A stretch of DNA of 6,830 nucleotides, from positions 1-6,830 of the forward strand of contig CAMPKM010000161.1 in NCBI GenBank assembly GCA_946887155.1, in the 5' to 3' direction. The notes beneath the pieces are model-generated. The model was not told the origin of the DNA. It was given only the letters and a program-made list of their open reading frames with translations, and ran no database searches. A program made the position numbers and the translations under genes. How positions within the stretch are numbered: the first letter of the stretch is position 1; each line of letters begins with the position of its first letter. Source of the DNA: an uncultured Gemmatimonadota bacterium (GTDB taxonomy: Bacteria > Gemmatimonadota > Gemmatimonadetes > Gemmatimonadales > Gemmatimonadaceae). This document shows positions 1 to 6,733 of this stretch, one piece after another.

Positions 1-375
1 TCGCCGGAGGAGCCGGCCCCCCGCGCGGAGGGGGGCGCCGCCCCGCAGGCGGTGCGTGACCGGCTGACGTCCGTCTATGGCGAGACCTATGCGGACGAGA
101 TCGCCGCCCGTTCCGATGAGGATATCATCGAGATGGCGGGCCTGCTGAAGAAACAGGGCGTCGACGAGAAAGTCATCGGCAGCGCATTCCGGCATCTCGA
201 TTACTCTGCCTACGGCGGCGCGCCGCTCCTGGGCGTGAACGGCATCAGCATCATTGCCCACGGCAAGTCGTCGGCACGCGCGCTGAAGAACGCGGTGAAG
301 GTTGCGGCGCGCGCCGCGACATCCAGGCTCGATGAACACATTGATGAACGCCTTGGCGAGGGTTTGACGGCGTGA
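1..375 (+). CDS. plsX: Phosphate acyltransferase PlsX, C-terminal part (5' end outside window)
   Basis: PlsX converts acyl-ACP and phosphate to acyl-phosphate, the donor for PlsY in phospholipid synthesis; it is a peripheral membrane enzyme. The frame is open from base 1 to the TGA at 373-375, so the gene is cut by the window edge; the GTG at 52 is internal, not a start. The identification rests on the conserved C-terminal block YGGAPLLGVNG (about codons 72-82 of the visible part) followed by IIAHGKSSARALKNAVKVAA, typical of PlsX ends. Position directly before fabH matches the classic plsX-fabH-fabD order. Odd points: the stretch before the block does not look like the usual PlsX helical hairpin. 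It starts with a Pro/Ala/Gly/Glu-rich stretch (codons 2-17), then an acidic helix-like segment. A perfect 7-bp GC inverted repeat (16-22 with 30-36) lies in the low-complexity part, so an assembly error is also possible. The stop overlaps the fabH start (GTGA). Confidence 0.85.
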   Translation, partial: SPEEPAPRAEGGAAPQAVRDRLTSVYGETYADEIAARSDEDIIEMAGLLKKQGVDEKVIGSAFRHLDYSAYGGAPLLGVNGISIIAHGKSSARALKNAVKVAARAATSRLDEHIDERLGEGLTA

Positions 376-1361
376 AGCGTCCGTATGCATATCTGGCCGG
401 CGTAGGCCGGTGCGCGCCCGAGCGTGTCCTCCGCAACGACGAATTCGCGGCGATGGGACTTGACACCAACGATGAGTGGATCGTCCAGCGCACGGGGATC
501 CGCGAACGGCACATCGCCGCGCCTCACGAGAACAACCGGACGATGTCGGCCGCGGCATCGCGCATGGCGATGGAACGGGCCGGCGTCCAGGCCGGCGAAC
601 TCGACCTGATCGTCCTCGGCACCGCGTCTCCGGACCACCTGCTCCCCGCGACCGCCGTGGAGCTGCAGGCGGAGTTAGGTGCCTCACGAGCGGCAGCGTT
701 CGACATTGCCGCCGCCTGCTCGAGCTGGCTCTACGGTCTCATCGTGGCCGAAGGACTGATGATGAGCGGCAACGCCGAAACGGCGCTCGTGATCGGCACC
801 GAAAAGCTGAGCGCGATCGTCGACTGGAAGGATCGGTCGACGGCGGTGCTGTTCGGCGACGGTTCGGGCGCAGCGGTGCTCAGGCGGTCGCGCGGCGGGA
901 AGGGTATCCTGTCCACCTTCTTTCGCTCCGACGGCACACTGGCGCAGCTCCTTCATCGGCCGACCGGCGGTGCAGCCAAGCCCTTCGATCCAGCGACCCC
1001 CGACGACCCGACGCGTTTCATCCAGATGGAGGGGCGTGAGGTCTTCAAGCATGCTGTGCGCTCGATGTCCGAGGCCTGTGACCGCGCGCTCGATGGTGCG
1101 AAAATGACAGGCGCCGATATCGACGTGCTGATCCCGCACCAGGCGAACGTCCGCATCATCGAGGCGACGGCCAAACATGCCGGCATCCCGATGGACAAGG
1201 TGTTCGTGAACGTCGACCGGTACGGCAACACCTCGTCGGCCTCCGTGCCGATGGCGCTTGAGGAAGCCATGGCGCAGGGGCGGGTCAGGGAAGGTTCGAC
1301 CGTCCTGCTCGTAGCGTTCGGCGCGGGGTTCACCTGGGCATCTCTCGTTGTCCGGTTCTGA
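372..1361 (+). CDS. fabH: Beta-ketoacyl-ACP synthase III (FabH)
   Basis: FabH starts fatty-acid synthesis by condensing a short acyl-CoA with malonyl-ACP; cytosolic. The 329-residue protein is close to the usual 315-330. The Cys-His-Asn triad is visible: Cys116 in DIAAACSSW, His256 in IPHQAN, Asn286 in YGNTSSAS. The N-terminal DEWIVQRTGIRERHI (residues 34-48), FGDGSGAAVL (161-170) and the C-terminal FGAGFTW (316-322) are all FabH signatures. The GTG start is chosen because the overlap with the plsX stop (GTGA, 372-375) gives the right N-terminus and a GAGGG at 358-362 sits 9 nt upstream, suggesting translational coupling. The residues after the nucleophile are Ser-Ser-Trp, where most homologues have Ser-Gly-Phe; this may shape the acyl-CoA pocket, but substrate preference (acetyl or branched starter) cannot be read from the sequence. 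Confidence 0.97.
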   Translation: MKRPYAYLAGVGRCAPERVLRNDEFAAMGLDTNDEWIVQRTGIRERHIAAPHENNRTMSAAASRMAMERAGVQAGELDLIVLGTASPDHLLPATAVELQAELGASRAAAFDIAAACSSWLYGLIVAEGLMMSGNAETALVIGTEKLSAIVDWKDRSTAVLFGDGSGAAVLRRSRGGKGILSTFFRSDGTLAQLLHRPTGGAAKPFDPATPDDPTRFIQMEGREVFKHAVRSMSEACDRALDGAKMTGADIDVLIPHQANVRIIEATAKHAGIPMDKVFVNVDRYGNTSSASVPMALEEAMAQGRVREGSTVLLVAFGAGFTWASLVVRF

Positions 1362-1504
1362 GAAATGAAGTCTTCCGGATTCAGAGTACGTTTTCGCGGC
1401 TGCGAACGGATGGGCGCGGCGGGTCAACGGCTGGAGGAACGAGTTGCCGCGGATTTTGCGAATCGGCGCGGATGGGCATCGGTTGACCATCGACGGAATC
1501 GGCC
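1362..1504 (+). other. 143-bp fabH-fabD gap, possibly a 47-codon ORF
   Basis: This is the only long gap inside the operon. An open frame runs from ATG at 1365, 3 bp after the fabH stop, to a TGA at 1506-1508 that overlaps the fabD GTG start as GTGA, the same junction type as plsX/fabH. The 47-residue product would be very basic and Arg-rich, with a segment (GQRLEERVAADFANRRGW) faintly like the start of YraN-type proteins; I do not trust that likeness. About 54% of its third codon positions are G or C by my count, well below what the flanking genes show by eye, and there is no clear ribosome binding site. It is more likely non-coding spacer or a decayed gene. A TTGACC at 1483-1488 has no partner -10 box before fabD, so I call no promoter here. 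Confidence 0.15.
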
Positions 1505-2452
1505 GTGAACGATGTGGTTCTGCTGTTCCCCGGGCAGGGATCCCAGAGGCCGGGGATGGGGAAGGATCTTGCCGCGACGTTCACCGCCGCGGCCGACGTT
1601 TTCCGCGAGGCTGATGAGGCGCTTGGCGAATCTCTTTCGGCGCTTTGCTTCGATGGACCTGCTGATACGCTCACGCTCACGCATAACGCGCAACCGGCGC
1701 TTCTGGCGCACGGAGCCGCGGTGTGGGCCGTGACTCGTGAAAAAGTTGGTCCGCGCGTGCGTGCCGCCGCCGGTCACTCGCTGGGCGAGTTCACCGCGTA
1801 TTGTGCGGCCGGGGCGCTAACGGTTGCCGACGCCATCAGACTCGTCAGGCAGCGCGGCACGCTCATGTACGAGTCCGGGCTCGCGCGGCCGGGTACGATG
1901 GCCGCCATACTCGGCGACACCGATCGCCCACTCGAGGACATCTGCCGAGAGGCCTCGTCCGCACCAGATGGCGGGCTCGTGGTGCCCGCGAACTACAACT
2001 CGCCCGGACAGGTCGTGGTGTCCGGCGAAGTTGCTGGGGTCGAGCGGGCGATGGACCTGGCGAAGAAAGCGGGAGCGAAGCGCGCGATCCGGTTGCCGGT
2101 GTCCGGCGCCTTTCATTCTCCGCTCATGGAAACGGCGCGCGACGAGTTCGAGAAGGCGTTGCAGGGCTCCCCGTTAGGTGACCCGACCGTGCCTGTTTAC
2201 GCGAACGTTTCCGCTGAACCAGTGCGCAAGGCAGCCGATGCCCAGCGCCTGCTGCTCGAGCAACTGACGGCGCCCGTACGCTGGACGCAAGTCGTCGAAC
2301 GGCTCGCCGCTGATCATCCAGGTGCATTGTTCGTGGAGATGGGTCCCGGCTCGGTGCTCACCGGATTGGCAAAGAAGATCGCGCCGTCGGTGGAGTGCGT
2401 GTCGTGTGGTACGCCTGACGATGTTGAATCCCTTCTCGCCAGGGTGTCCTGA
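1505..2452 (+). CDS. fabD: Malonyl-CoA:ACP transacylase (FabD)
   Basis: FabD transfers malonate from CoA to the phosphopantetheine of ACP, supplying the two-carbon donor for FabH and FabF. The 315-residue protein fits the family (about 305-320). It has the N-terminal FPGQGSQ (residues 8-14, with oxyanion-hole Gln11), the nucleophile elbow GHSLGE with Ser92 at residues 90-95, Arg117 in VRQRG, which binds the malonyl carboxylate, the NSPGQVVVSG stretch (165-174), and catalytic His204 in GAFHSPLM. The GTG start gives an N-terminus of the usual length; the upstream Shine-Dalgarno is weak (GACGGA, 1492-1497), so expression may depend on coupling through the preceding short frame or on an undetected signal. 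Its TGA overlaps the fabG ATG (TGATG, 2450-2454). Codon use looks like the neighbours; no sign of transfer. Confidence 0.97.
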   Translation: MNDVVLLFPGQGSQRPGMGKDLAATFTAAADVFREADEALGESLSALCFDGPADTLTLTHNAQPALLAHGAAVWAVTREKVGPRVRAAAGHSLGEFTAYCAAGALTVADAIRLVRQRGTLMYESGLARPGTMAAILGDTDRPLEDICREASSAPDGGLVVPANYNSPGQVVVSGEVAGVERAMDLAKKAGAKRAIRLPVSGAFHSPLMETARDEFEKALQGSPLGDPTVPVYANVSAEPVRKAADAQRLLLEQLTAPVRWTQVVERLAADHPGALFVEMGPGSVLTGLAKKIAPSVECVSCGTPDDVESLLARVS

Positions 2453-3189
2453 TGCAAATCGACCTTACCGGGCGCGTCGCGCTCGTCACCGGAAGCACTC
2501 GCGGCATTGGCCGGTCCATTGCGGGGACACTCGCCTCGTGCGGTGCCAGCGTCGCAGTGGTTGGTCGCGACCAGTCGCGGGCCGATGGCGTCGCCGCGGA
2601 ACTCGGTGGATCGGCACAGGGATTCGCCTGCGACGTGTCGGATGTCGCGCAGGTGACTTCCCTCATCGAGAAAGTCGAAAAGGGCATGGGATCGCTCGAC
2701 ATCCTCGTCAACAACGCCGGCCTCACGCGAGACAACATCCTGCTGCGCATGAAGGACGACGATTGGGATGCCGTCATCGACGCCAACCTGCGCGGCGCGT
2801 TTGCGACCATACGCGCCGCGACGCGCGGCATGATGAAGCGCCGCTGGGGCCGCATCATCAACATTTCGTCGATCGTTGGCCTGATCGGCAACAAGGGACA
2901 GGCAAATTACGCCGCGAGCAAGGCGGGACTCATCGGTCTCACAAAATCGGTGGCCAGGGAGTTTGCCTCACGCAACATCCTCGCGAATGTGATTGCCCCG
3001 GGTTACATCGAGACCGACATGACCGCGGCCATGACGCCAGAAGCACAGGCCGCAATGAAGGGCATGATTCCGCTGGAGCGGCTGGGCACCTCGCAGGACG
3101 TCGCGAACATGGTGGCCTTCCTGGCCTCTGAACACGCCTCCTACATCACCGGGCAGGTCCTGGTCGTGGATGGCGGGCTGGTGATGTAA
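2452..3189 (+). CDS. fabG: 3-oxoacyl-ACP reductase (FabG)
   Basis: FabG reduces beta-ketoacyl-ACP to (R)-3-hydroxyacyl-ACP with NADPH in each elongation cycle. It is a 245-residue classical short-chain dehydrogenase, the standard FabG length. The nucleotide-binding TGSTRGIG lies at residues 13-20, with an Arg after Thr as expected for NADPH; Asp61 in CDVSD and NNAG at 87-90 follow. The active-site tetrad is complete: Asn112 in DANLRG, Ser140 in ISSIVG, Tyr153 and Lys157 in YAASK. The C-terminal region shows PGYIETDM (183-190) and the ending [10 protein letters not shown] (233-242). The ATG overlaps the fabD stop by one base, and AGGGTG at 2441-2446 can serve as ribosome binding site. Many SDR enzymes resemble FabG, but its place between fabD and acpP makes this assignment firm. 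Confidence 0.97.
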   Translation: MQIDLTGRVALVTGSTRGIGRSIAGTLASCGASVAVVGRDQSRADGVAAELGGSAQGFACDVSDVAQVTSLIEKVEKGMGSLDILVNNAGLTRDNILLRMKDDDWDAVIDANLRGAFATIRAATRGMMKRRWGRIINISSIVGLIGNKGQANYAASKAGLIGLTKSVAREFASRNILANVIAPGYIETDMTAAMTPEAQAAMKGMIPLERLGTSQDVANMVAFLASEHASYITGQVLVVDGGLVM

Positions 3190-3250
3190 CGAAGTCCGTA
3201 GCCTTCACTTAAATTGTTCTGGTTCACGCACCCAACCCCAGAGGCAAGGT
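3190..3250 (+). promoter_or_regulatory. fabG-acpP intergenic region, candidate internal promoter or leader
   Basis: A 61-bp spacer that contains an AT-rich patch (3208-3220, including TTAAAT at 3209-3214), unusual in this GC-rich window, flanked by two direct copies of TTCAC (3204-3208 and 3223-3227). ACP is needed in much larger amounts than the enzymes around it, and extra promoters before acpP are known in other bacteria. TTAAAT could be a -10-like box, but no convincing -35 lies 16-18 bp upstream, so this is inference only. Confidence 0.25.
3239..3249 (+). promoter_or_regulatory. Ribosome binding site of acpP
   Basis: The purine-rich run CAGAGGCAAGG ends one base before the ATG at 3251. 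GAGG at 3241-3244, 6 nt from the start, is the likely pairing core. It supports the 3251 start and independent, efficient initiation of acpP, unlike the overlapping junctions elsewhere in the operon. Confidence 0.6.
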
Positions 3251-3490
3251 ATGCCCGACAATACCGACAAGGTCAAAGACATTATCGAGAAGGAACTCGG
3301 CGTCGAACGCGACAAGCTGACCAACGAGGCGAGCTTCATCGAAGACCTCGGCGCGGACAGCCTCGACATCGTCGAACTCGTCATGGAGTTCGAGAAGGAG
3401 TTCAACATCGACATCCCGGACGAGGACGCGGAAAAGCTTCGTACGGTTGGTGACGCGCTCAAGTACCTCAACGAAAAGGTCGGCGCGTAG
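3251..3490 (+). CDS. acpP: Acyl carrier protein (AcpP)
   Basis: ACP carries the growing acyl chain on a 4'-phosphopantetheine arm attached by AcpS, and interacts with FabD, FabH, FabG, FabF and PlsX encoded around it. The 79-residue, strongly acidic protein has the standard length. The attachment site is Ser37 in [10 protein letters not shown] (residues 34-43), preceded by the typical FIEDL (29-33); the following acidic helix [21 protein letters not shown], is the partner-binding surface. The ATG is supported by a purine-rich ribosome binding site and by the family N-terminus. The TAG stop overlaps the GTG of fabF by one base. Short length and context exclude a polyketide or secondary ACP as the more likely reading. 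Confidence 0.98.
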   Translation: MPDNTDKVKDIIEKELGVERDKLTNEASFIEDLGADSLDIVELVMEFEKEFNIDIPDEDAEKLRTVGDALKYLNEKVGA

Positions 3491-4731
3491 TGAAGCGCCG
3501 CGTCGTCGTCACGGGCCTCGGATTGCTCTCGCCAGTCGGCAACGACGTGGCGAGTACATGGCGTGCGCTCCTCGACGGCGCGAACGGAGCCGGGCTCATC
3601 ACCCAGTTCGATACGACGAACTTCCCCGTGAGGTTCGGCTGCGAACTGAAGGGATTCGACCCGCTCCAGTACATGGACCGGAAGGAAGTGAAGAGGAACG
3701 ACGTCTTCACACAAATGGCGCTCGCGGCATCGGTGCAGGCCATGGCCGACGCGGGGCTCAGCGATGGCGGTTACGACCCCGAGAACACCGGTGTCATCAT
3801 CGGTTCGGGTATCGGCGGGCTGAAGGTGTTCGAGGCCCAGCACGACGTGTATCGCGAGCGGGGGCCCGGGAAGATATCGGCGTTCTTCATTCCGATGTTC
3901 ATCCCGGACATGGCGGCCGGCATCGTCTCCATTCGTTTCAACGCCAAGGGGCCTAACTACGCCACGGGATCGGCCTGTGCGACCTCGGCGCACGCGATCG
4001 GTGACGCGTACCGGACCATCCAGTACGGTGACGCCGACGTCATGATCACCGGCGGCTCGGAGGCGGCGATCACCCCGATGGCCATTGGTGGCTTCGCCAA
4101 CATGCAGGCGCTTTCCGAGAACAACGAGAACTACATGCATGCGTCGCGGCCCTTCGACAAGAACCGCGATGGGTTCGTCATGGGCGAGGGTGCGGGCATC
4201 GTGATCCTCGAGGAACTGGAGCACGCCCGCCGGCGCGGCGCGAGGATCTACGCAGAACTGGCCGGCTACGGCATGACCGGCGACGCGTATCACATCACGC
4301 AGCCGGCGCCCGAAGGGGAAGGGGCGCAGCGTTCCATGCGCCGCGCCCTGCGTGACGCGGGCATCGGTCCGGCCGACGTGCAGTACATCAACGCCCACGG
4401 GACGTCGACGCCGTACAACGACATGAACGAGACGAAGGCCATCAAGGCGGTCTTCGGCGAGCAGGCGTACCAGTTACACGTGAGTTCGACGAAATCGGCG
4501 ACTGGGCATACCCTGGGCGCGGCCGGCGGCCTCGAGTTCGCGATCTGCAGCCTCGCTGTGCGCGACGGCATGCTGCCGCCGACCATCAATTACGAGACGT
4601 CCGACCCCGAGTGCGACCTCAATTACGTGCCTAACAAGGCCGTCGAGCGAGAGGTCGATGTCGCGCTCAGCAACAGCTTCGGGTTCGGCGGACATAACGT
4701 GACGCTGGCTGTGCGTCGCTTCAGGGACTGA
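3490..4731 (+). CDS. fabF: Beta-ketoacyl-ACP synthase II (FabF)
   Basis: FabF elongates acyl-ACP by decarboxylative condensation with malonyl-ACP and contributes to temperature control of membrane unsaturation in species with unsaturated chains. At 413 residues it has the standard FabF length. Active-site residues are in place: Cys163 in GSACATSAHAIG, His303 in NAHGTSTP, Lys335 and His340 in STKSATGHTLGAAG; the gatekeeper loop SFGFGGHN is at 396-403. The start GTG overlaps the acpP TAG (TAGTG), with AAGG at 3476-3479 as a modest ribosome binding site, so translation is probably coupled to acpP. The FabF type is favoured over FabB by length, by the spacing between Cys and the two His, and by the acpP-fabF adjacency. 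Confidence 0.97.
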   Translation: MKRRVVVTGLGLLSPVGNDVASTWRALLDGANGAGLITQFDTTNFPVRFGCELKGFDPLQYMDRKEVKRNDVFTQMALAASVQAMADAGLSDGGYDPENTGVIIGSGIGGLKVFEAQHDVYRERGPGKISAFFIPMFIPDMAAGIVSIRFNAKGPNYATGSACATSAHAIGDAYRTIQYGDADVMITGGSEAAITPMAIGGFANMQALSENNENYMHASRPFDKNRDGFVMGEGAGIVILEELEHARRRGARIYAELAGYGMTGDAYHITQPAPEGEGAQRSMRRALRDAGIGPADVQYINAHGTSTPYNDMNETKAIKAVFGEQAYQLHVSSTKSATGHTLGAAGGLEFAICSLAVRDGMLPPTINYETSDPECDLNYVPNKAVEREVDVALSNSFGFGGHNVTLAVRRFRD

Positions 4732-4734
4732 CCG

Positions 4735-5892
4735 ATGGCCGTCGCTGTGTCCAGCCGCCAGGGCGCGATCCGCGACCAAGCGCTGTTTCCCATCGCCGAC
4801 CGTGTCGCCGCCGGCGAACGCCTGTCGGCAGCCGACGCCGTCACGCTGTTCCGGTCTCCGGACCTCCTGGGTGTCGGCGCGCTAGCTGACGCGGTCAATC
4901 GCGCGAAGCACGGCGACGTCGTCACGTTTGCCGCCAACCAGCACATCAATCCGACCAATGTCTGCATCCTGCGGAAGACGTGCGTCTTCTGCGGCTATGC
5001 GAGGCTTCCAAAGGAAGAAGGCGCCTATCGATACTCCCTCGACCAGGTGCTGGCAGAAGCGGAACCGGCGCGCCATGGGCTGACGAAGGAGTTCCACATC
5101 GTCGGCGGGCTCGATATGCAGGCGGGGCTCGAGTACTACCAGGACATGTTCCGCGCCCTCAAGCGCGAGTTTCCGCACGTGCACATCAAGGCGCTCACGG
5201 CAGTCGAGATTGCCCACCTGGCTCGAATCGAGAAACTGTCGTGGGAGGAAGTGCTCATCGCCCTCCGCGAGGCCGGGCTCGACACACTGCCCGGCGGCGG
5301 CGCCGAAACGTTCAGCCTCGCCGTCCGCGAACAGATCGCCGACAAGAAGCTGGGCGGGGGTGATTTCATCGGCGTGCACCGCGCGGCGCACCGGTTAGGC
5401 ATCCGCTCGAACTGCACGATGCTGTACGGGCATGTCGAGACGATCGAGGACCGGGTCGAGCACCTCCAGATGCTCCGCGACCTGCAGGACGAGACGGGTG
5501 GATTCCTGGCGTACATCCCGCTGGCCTATCACCCCGACGACAACGAGCTCGGCAAGCGGTTAGGCAGGGAGGGGACCACGACGACCGGCTTCGACGACCT
5601 GCGCAACCTGGCGGTCGGCCGACTCTTCCTCGACAACTTCGACCACATCAAGACGCACTGGATCATGGTGTCGTCGTTCCTGTCGCAGGCCGCGCTGCAT
5701 TTCGGCGTGAACGACATGGAAGGCACGGTCGTGCGCGAGAAGATCTACCACGCCGTGGGCGCGACGACGCCGCAGGCGATGACGCTCGACGACATCCTCA
5801 AGCTCATTCGTGACGCTGGGAAAACGCCGGCGGAACGCGACAGCTTCTACAAGATCATCCGGACGTTCGACGCCGAGCCATCGGCTGCCTGA
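4735..5892 (+). CDS. mqnE: Aminofutalosine synthase MqnE (radical SAM)
   Basis: MqnE joins 3-[(1-carboxyvinyl)oxy]benzoate, made by MqnA, to the adenosyl part of SAM to form 6-amino-6-deoxyfutalosine, step two of the futalosine menaquinone pathway; cytosolic, with a 4Fe-4S cluster. The 385-residue protein shows QHINPTNVC (69-77), HIVGGL (121-126), HIKALTAVEI (150-159), PGGGAE (186-191), TMLYGHVET (228-236), LQDETGGF (250-257) and IPLAYHP (261-267). PGGGAE, TMLYGH and IPLAxHP point to MqnE; the related MqnC has GGGGE and IPW-type motifs. The candidate cluster cysteines are Cys77, Cys83 and Cys86, giving CX5CX2C; the usual radical SAM spacing is CX3CX2C, so two residues appear inserted. The ATG lies 3 bp after the fabF stop with AGGGA at 4723-4727 in front. 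The stop overlaps the mqnA ATG (TGATG). Confidence 0.94.
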   Translation: MAVAVSSRQGAIRDQALFPIADRVAAGERLSAADAVTLFRSPDLLGVGALADAVNRAKHGDVVTFAANQHINPTNVCILRKTCVFCGYARLPKEEGAYRYSLDQVLAEAEPARHGLTKEFHIVGGLDMQAGLEYYQDMFRALKREFPHVHIKALTAVEIAHLARIEKLSWEEVLIALREAGLDTLPGGGAETFSLAVREQIADKKLGGGDFIGVHRAAHRLGIRSNCTMLYGHVETIEDRVEHLQMLRDLQDETGGFLAYIPLAYHPDDNELGKRLGREGTTTTGFDDLRNLAVGRLFLDNFDHIKTHWIMVSSFLSQAALHFGVNDMEGTVVREKIYHAVGATTPQAMTLDDILKLIRDAGKTPAERDSFYKIIRTFDAEPSAA

Positions 5893-6731
5893 TGTTGCGC
5901 GTCGGCCGGATCCCGTACATCAACTGTTATCCGGTGTACGGGGCCATCGACGCCGGAGTCGTCAGGCTGGACGCGGAACTGGTCACGGGTGTCCCGTCGG
6001 AGCTCAACGCGAAGATGGCGCGCGGGCAGCTCGACGTGAGCGTGGTCTCGGCGATCGAGTATGCGCGTGCCTCGGAGCGATACCTGCTGCTCCCGGATCT
6101 CGCCATTTCCTGCGATGGGCCGGTGCGTAGCGTCCTGTTGCTGTCCAAGGTTCCGGCTCCGGAGTTAGGCGGTTGCCGCGTCATGTTGAGTCGGAGTTCG
6201 ATGACGAGCGTTGCCCTCCTCGAGCTCCTCTTTGCCAATGTCTGGCATTCGAAACCTGATTTCACTCCTGGTGATGCGGAGTTGATCGACGTGGACAGGT
6301 TTCCCGATGAACCGCATGAGGCACGATTGGTCATCGGCGACGCCGCGCTGGTTCTCGGGAACCGTGAATCGGGACTCGGGAACAGGGCCTACCCGTACGT
6401 CTATGACCTTGGTACGGAGTGGAAGCGGTGGACCGGTCTTCCGTTCGTGTTTGCGGTCTGGGTAGCACAACGGAGCACGTCCGTCGATCGCGCGCTGTCC
6501 GTTCACGCCACGCTCATCGAATCCCGGAGCTGGGGGCTGCAGCACCTCGACCAACTGGCTGAGCGCGCGGCGCAATCGTCAGGCGTCGACACTGGCACGT
6601 GCCGCGAGTACCTGAGCGGGCTGGATTACGGCTTGTCGTATCCACACCTCGCCGGTCTGACCAATTTCTTCAACCGGCTGGTCGAAGTGGGGCGGGTACC
6701 TGACGGTACACTACAGTTTCTTGAGGCGTAG
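5892..6731 (+). CDS. mqnA: Chorismate dehydratase MqnA
   Basis: MqnA removes water from chorismate to give 3-[(1-carboxyvinyl)oxy]benzoate, the committed step of the futalosine menaquinone pathway and the substrate of MqnE next door. The 279-residue protein has a periplasmic-binding-protein-like fold in known members. Supporting blocks are RIPYINCYPVYGAID (6-20), GVPSELNAKMARGQLDVSVVSAIEYA in two parts (33-58), LSRSSMTS (99-106), ARLVIGDAAL (144-153) and DLGTEWKRWTGLPFVFAVW (172-190). There is no signal peptide, in keeping with a cytosolic enzyme. The ATG overlaps the mqnE stop by one base, so translation is probably coupled; no strong ribosome binding site is seen. An apparent insertion, residues 155-165 (LGNRESGLGNR), is encoded by a tandem 7-bp repeat. 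MqnD, the related fold, is less likely given the YINxYP start and the VIGD and GLPFVFAVW blocks. Confidence 0.93.
   Translation: MLRVGRIPYINCYPVYGAIDAGVVRLDAELVTGVPSELNAKMARGQLDVSVVSAIEYARASERYLLLPDLAISCDGPVRSVLLLSKVPAPELGGCRVMLSRSSMTSVALLELLFANVWHSKPDFTPGDAELIDVDRFPDEPHEARLVIGDAALVLGNRESGLGNRAYPYVYDLGTEWKRWTGLPFVFAVWVAQRSTSVDRALSVHATLIESRSWGLQHLDQLAERAAQSSGVDTGTCREYLSGLDYGLSYPHLAGLTNFFNRLVEVGRVPDGTLQFLEA
6353..6387 (+). repeat. Five imperfect tandem 7-bp units inside mqnA
   Basis: Consecutive heptamers read TCTCGGG, AACCGTG, AATCGGG, ACTCGGG and AACAGGG, consensus near A-A/C-T-C-GGG. Because three units are 21 bp, the array stays in frame and yields the near-duplicate peptide LGNRESG-LGNR. 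A perfect 9-bp direct repeat, CTCGGGAAC, sits at 6354-6362 and 6375-6383. It lies between the conserved VIGDAAL and YDLGTEW blocks, a plausible surface loop. Confidence 0.6.
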
Positions 6732-6733
6732 TT

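Noticed and set aside
16..36. GC-rich inverted repeat as a terminator
   Set aside because: It lies inside the open plsX frame and has no T-tract.
52..54. GTG at 52 as the start of the first gene
   Set aside because: The frame is open to base 1 and the product is only the C-terminal end of PlsX, so this is an internal codon.
1483..1488. TTGACC as a -35 box for fabD
   Set aside because: The matching -10 position falls at about 1506-1511, inside fabD, and has no suitable sequence.
684..1490. Minus-strand frame of 268 codons opposite fabH
   Set aside because: Shadow of fabH; no recognisable motif and no ribosome binding site.
2322..3131. Plus-strand frame of 269 codons over fabD/fabG
   Set aside because: Out-of-frame reading of fabG, extremely Arg/His-rich; fabG has all its catalytic residues.
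3205..4398. Long open frame on the minus strand (397 codons) opposite acpP and fabF
   Set aside because: It mirrors two unmistakable genes in a GC-rich sequence where antisense frames stay open by codon bias. Its product is Arg/His/Val-rich without family motifs.
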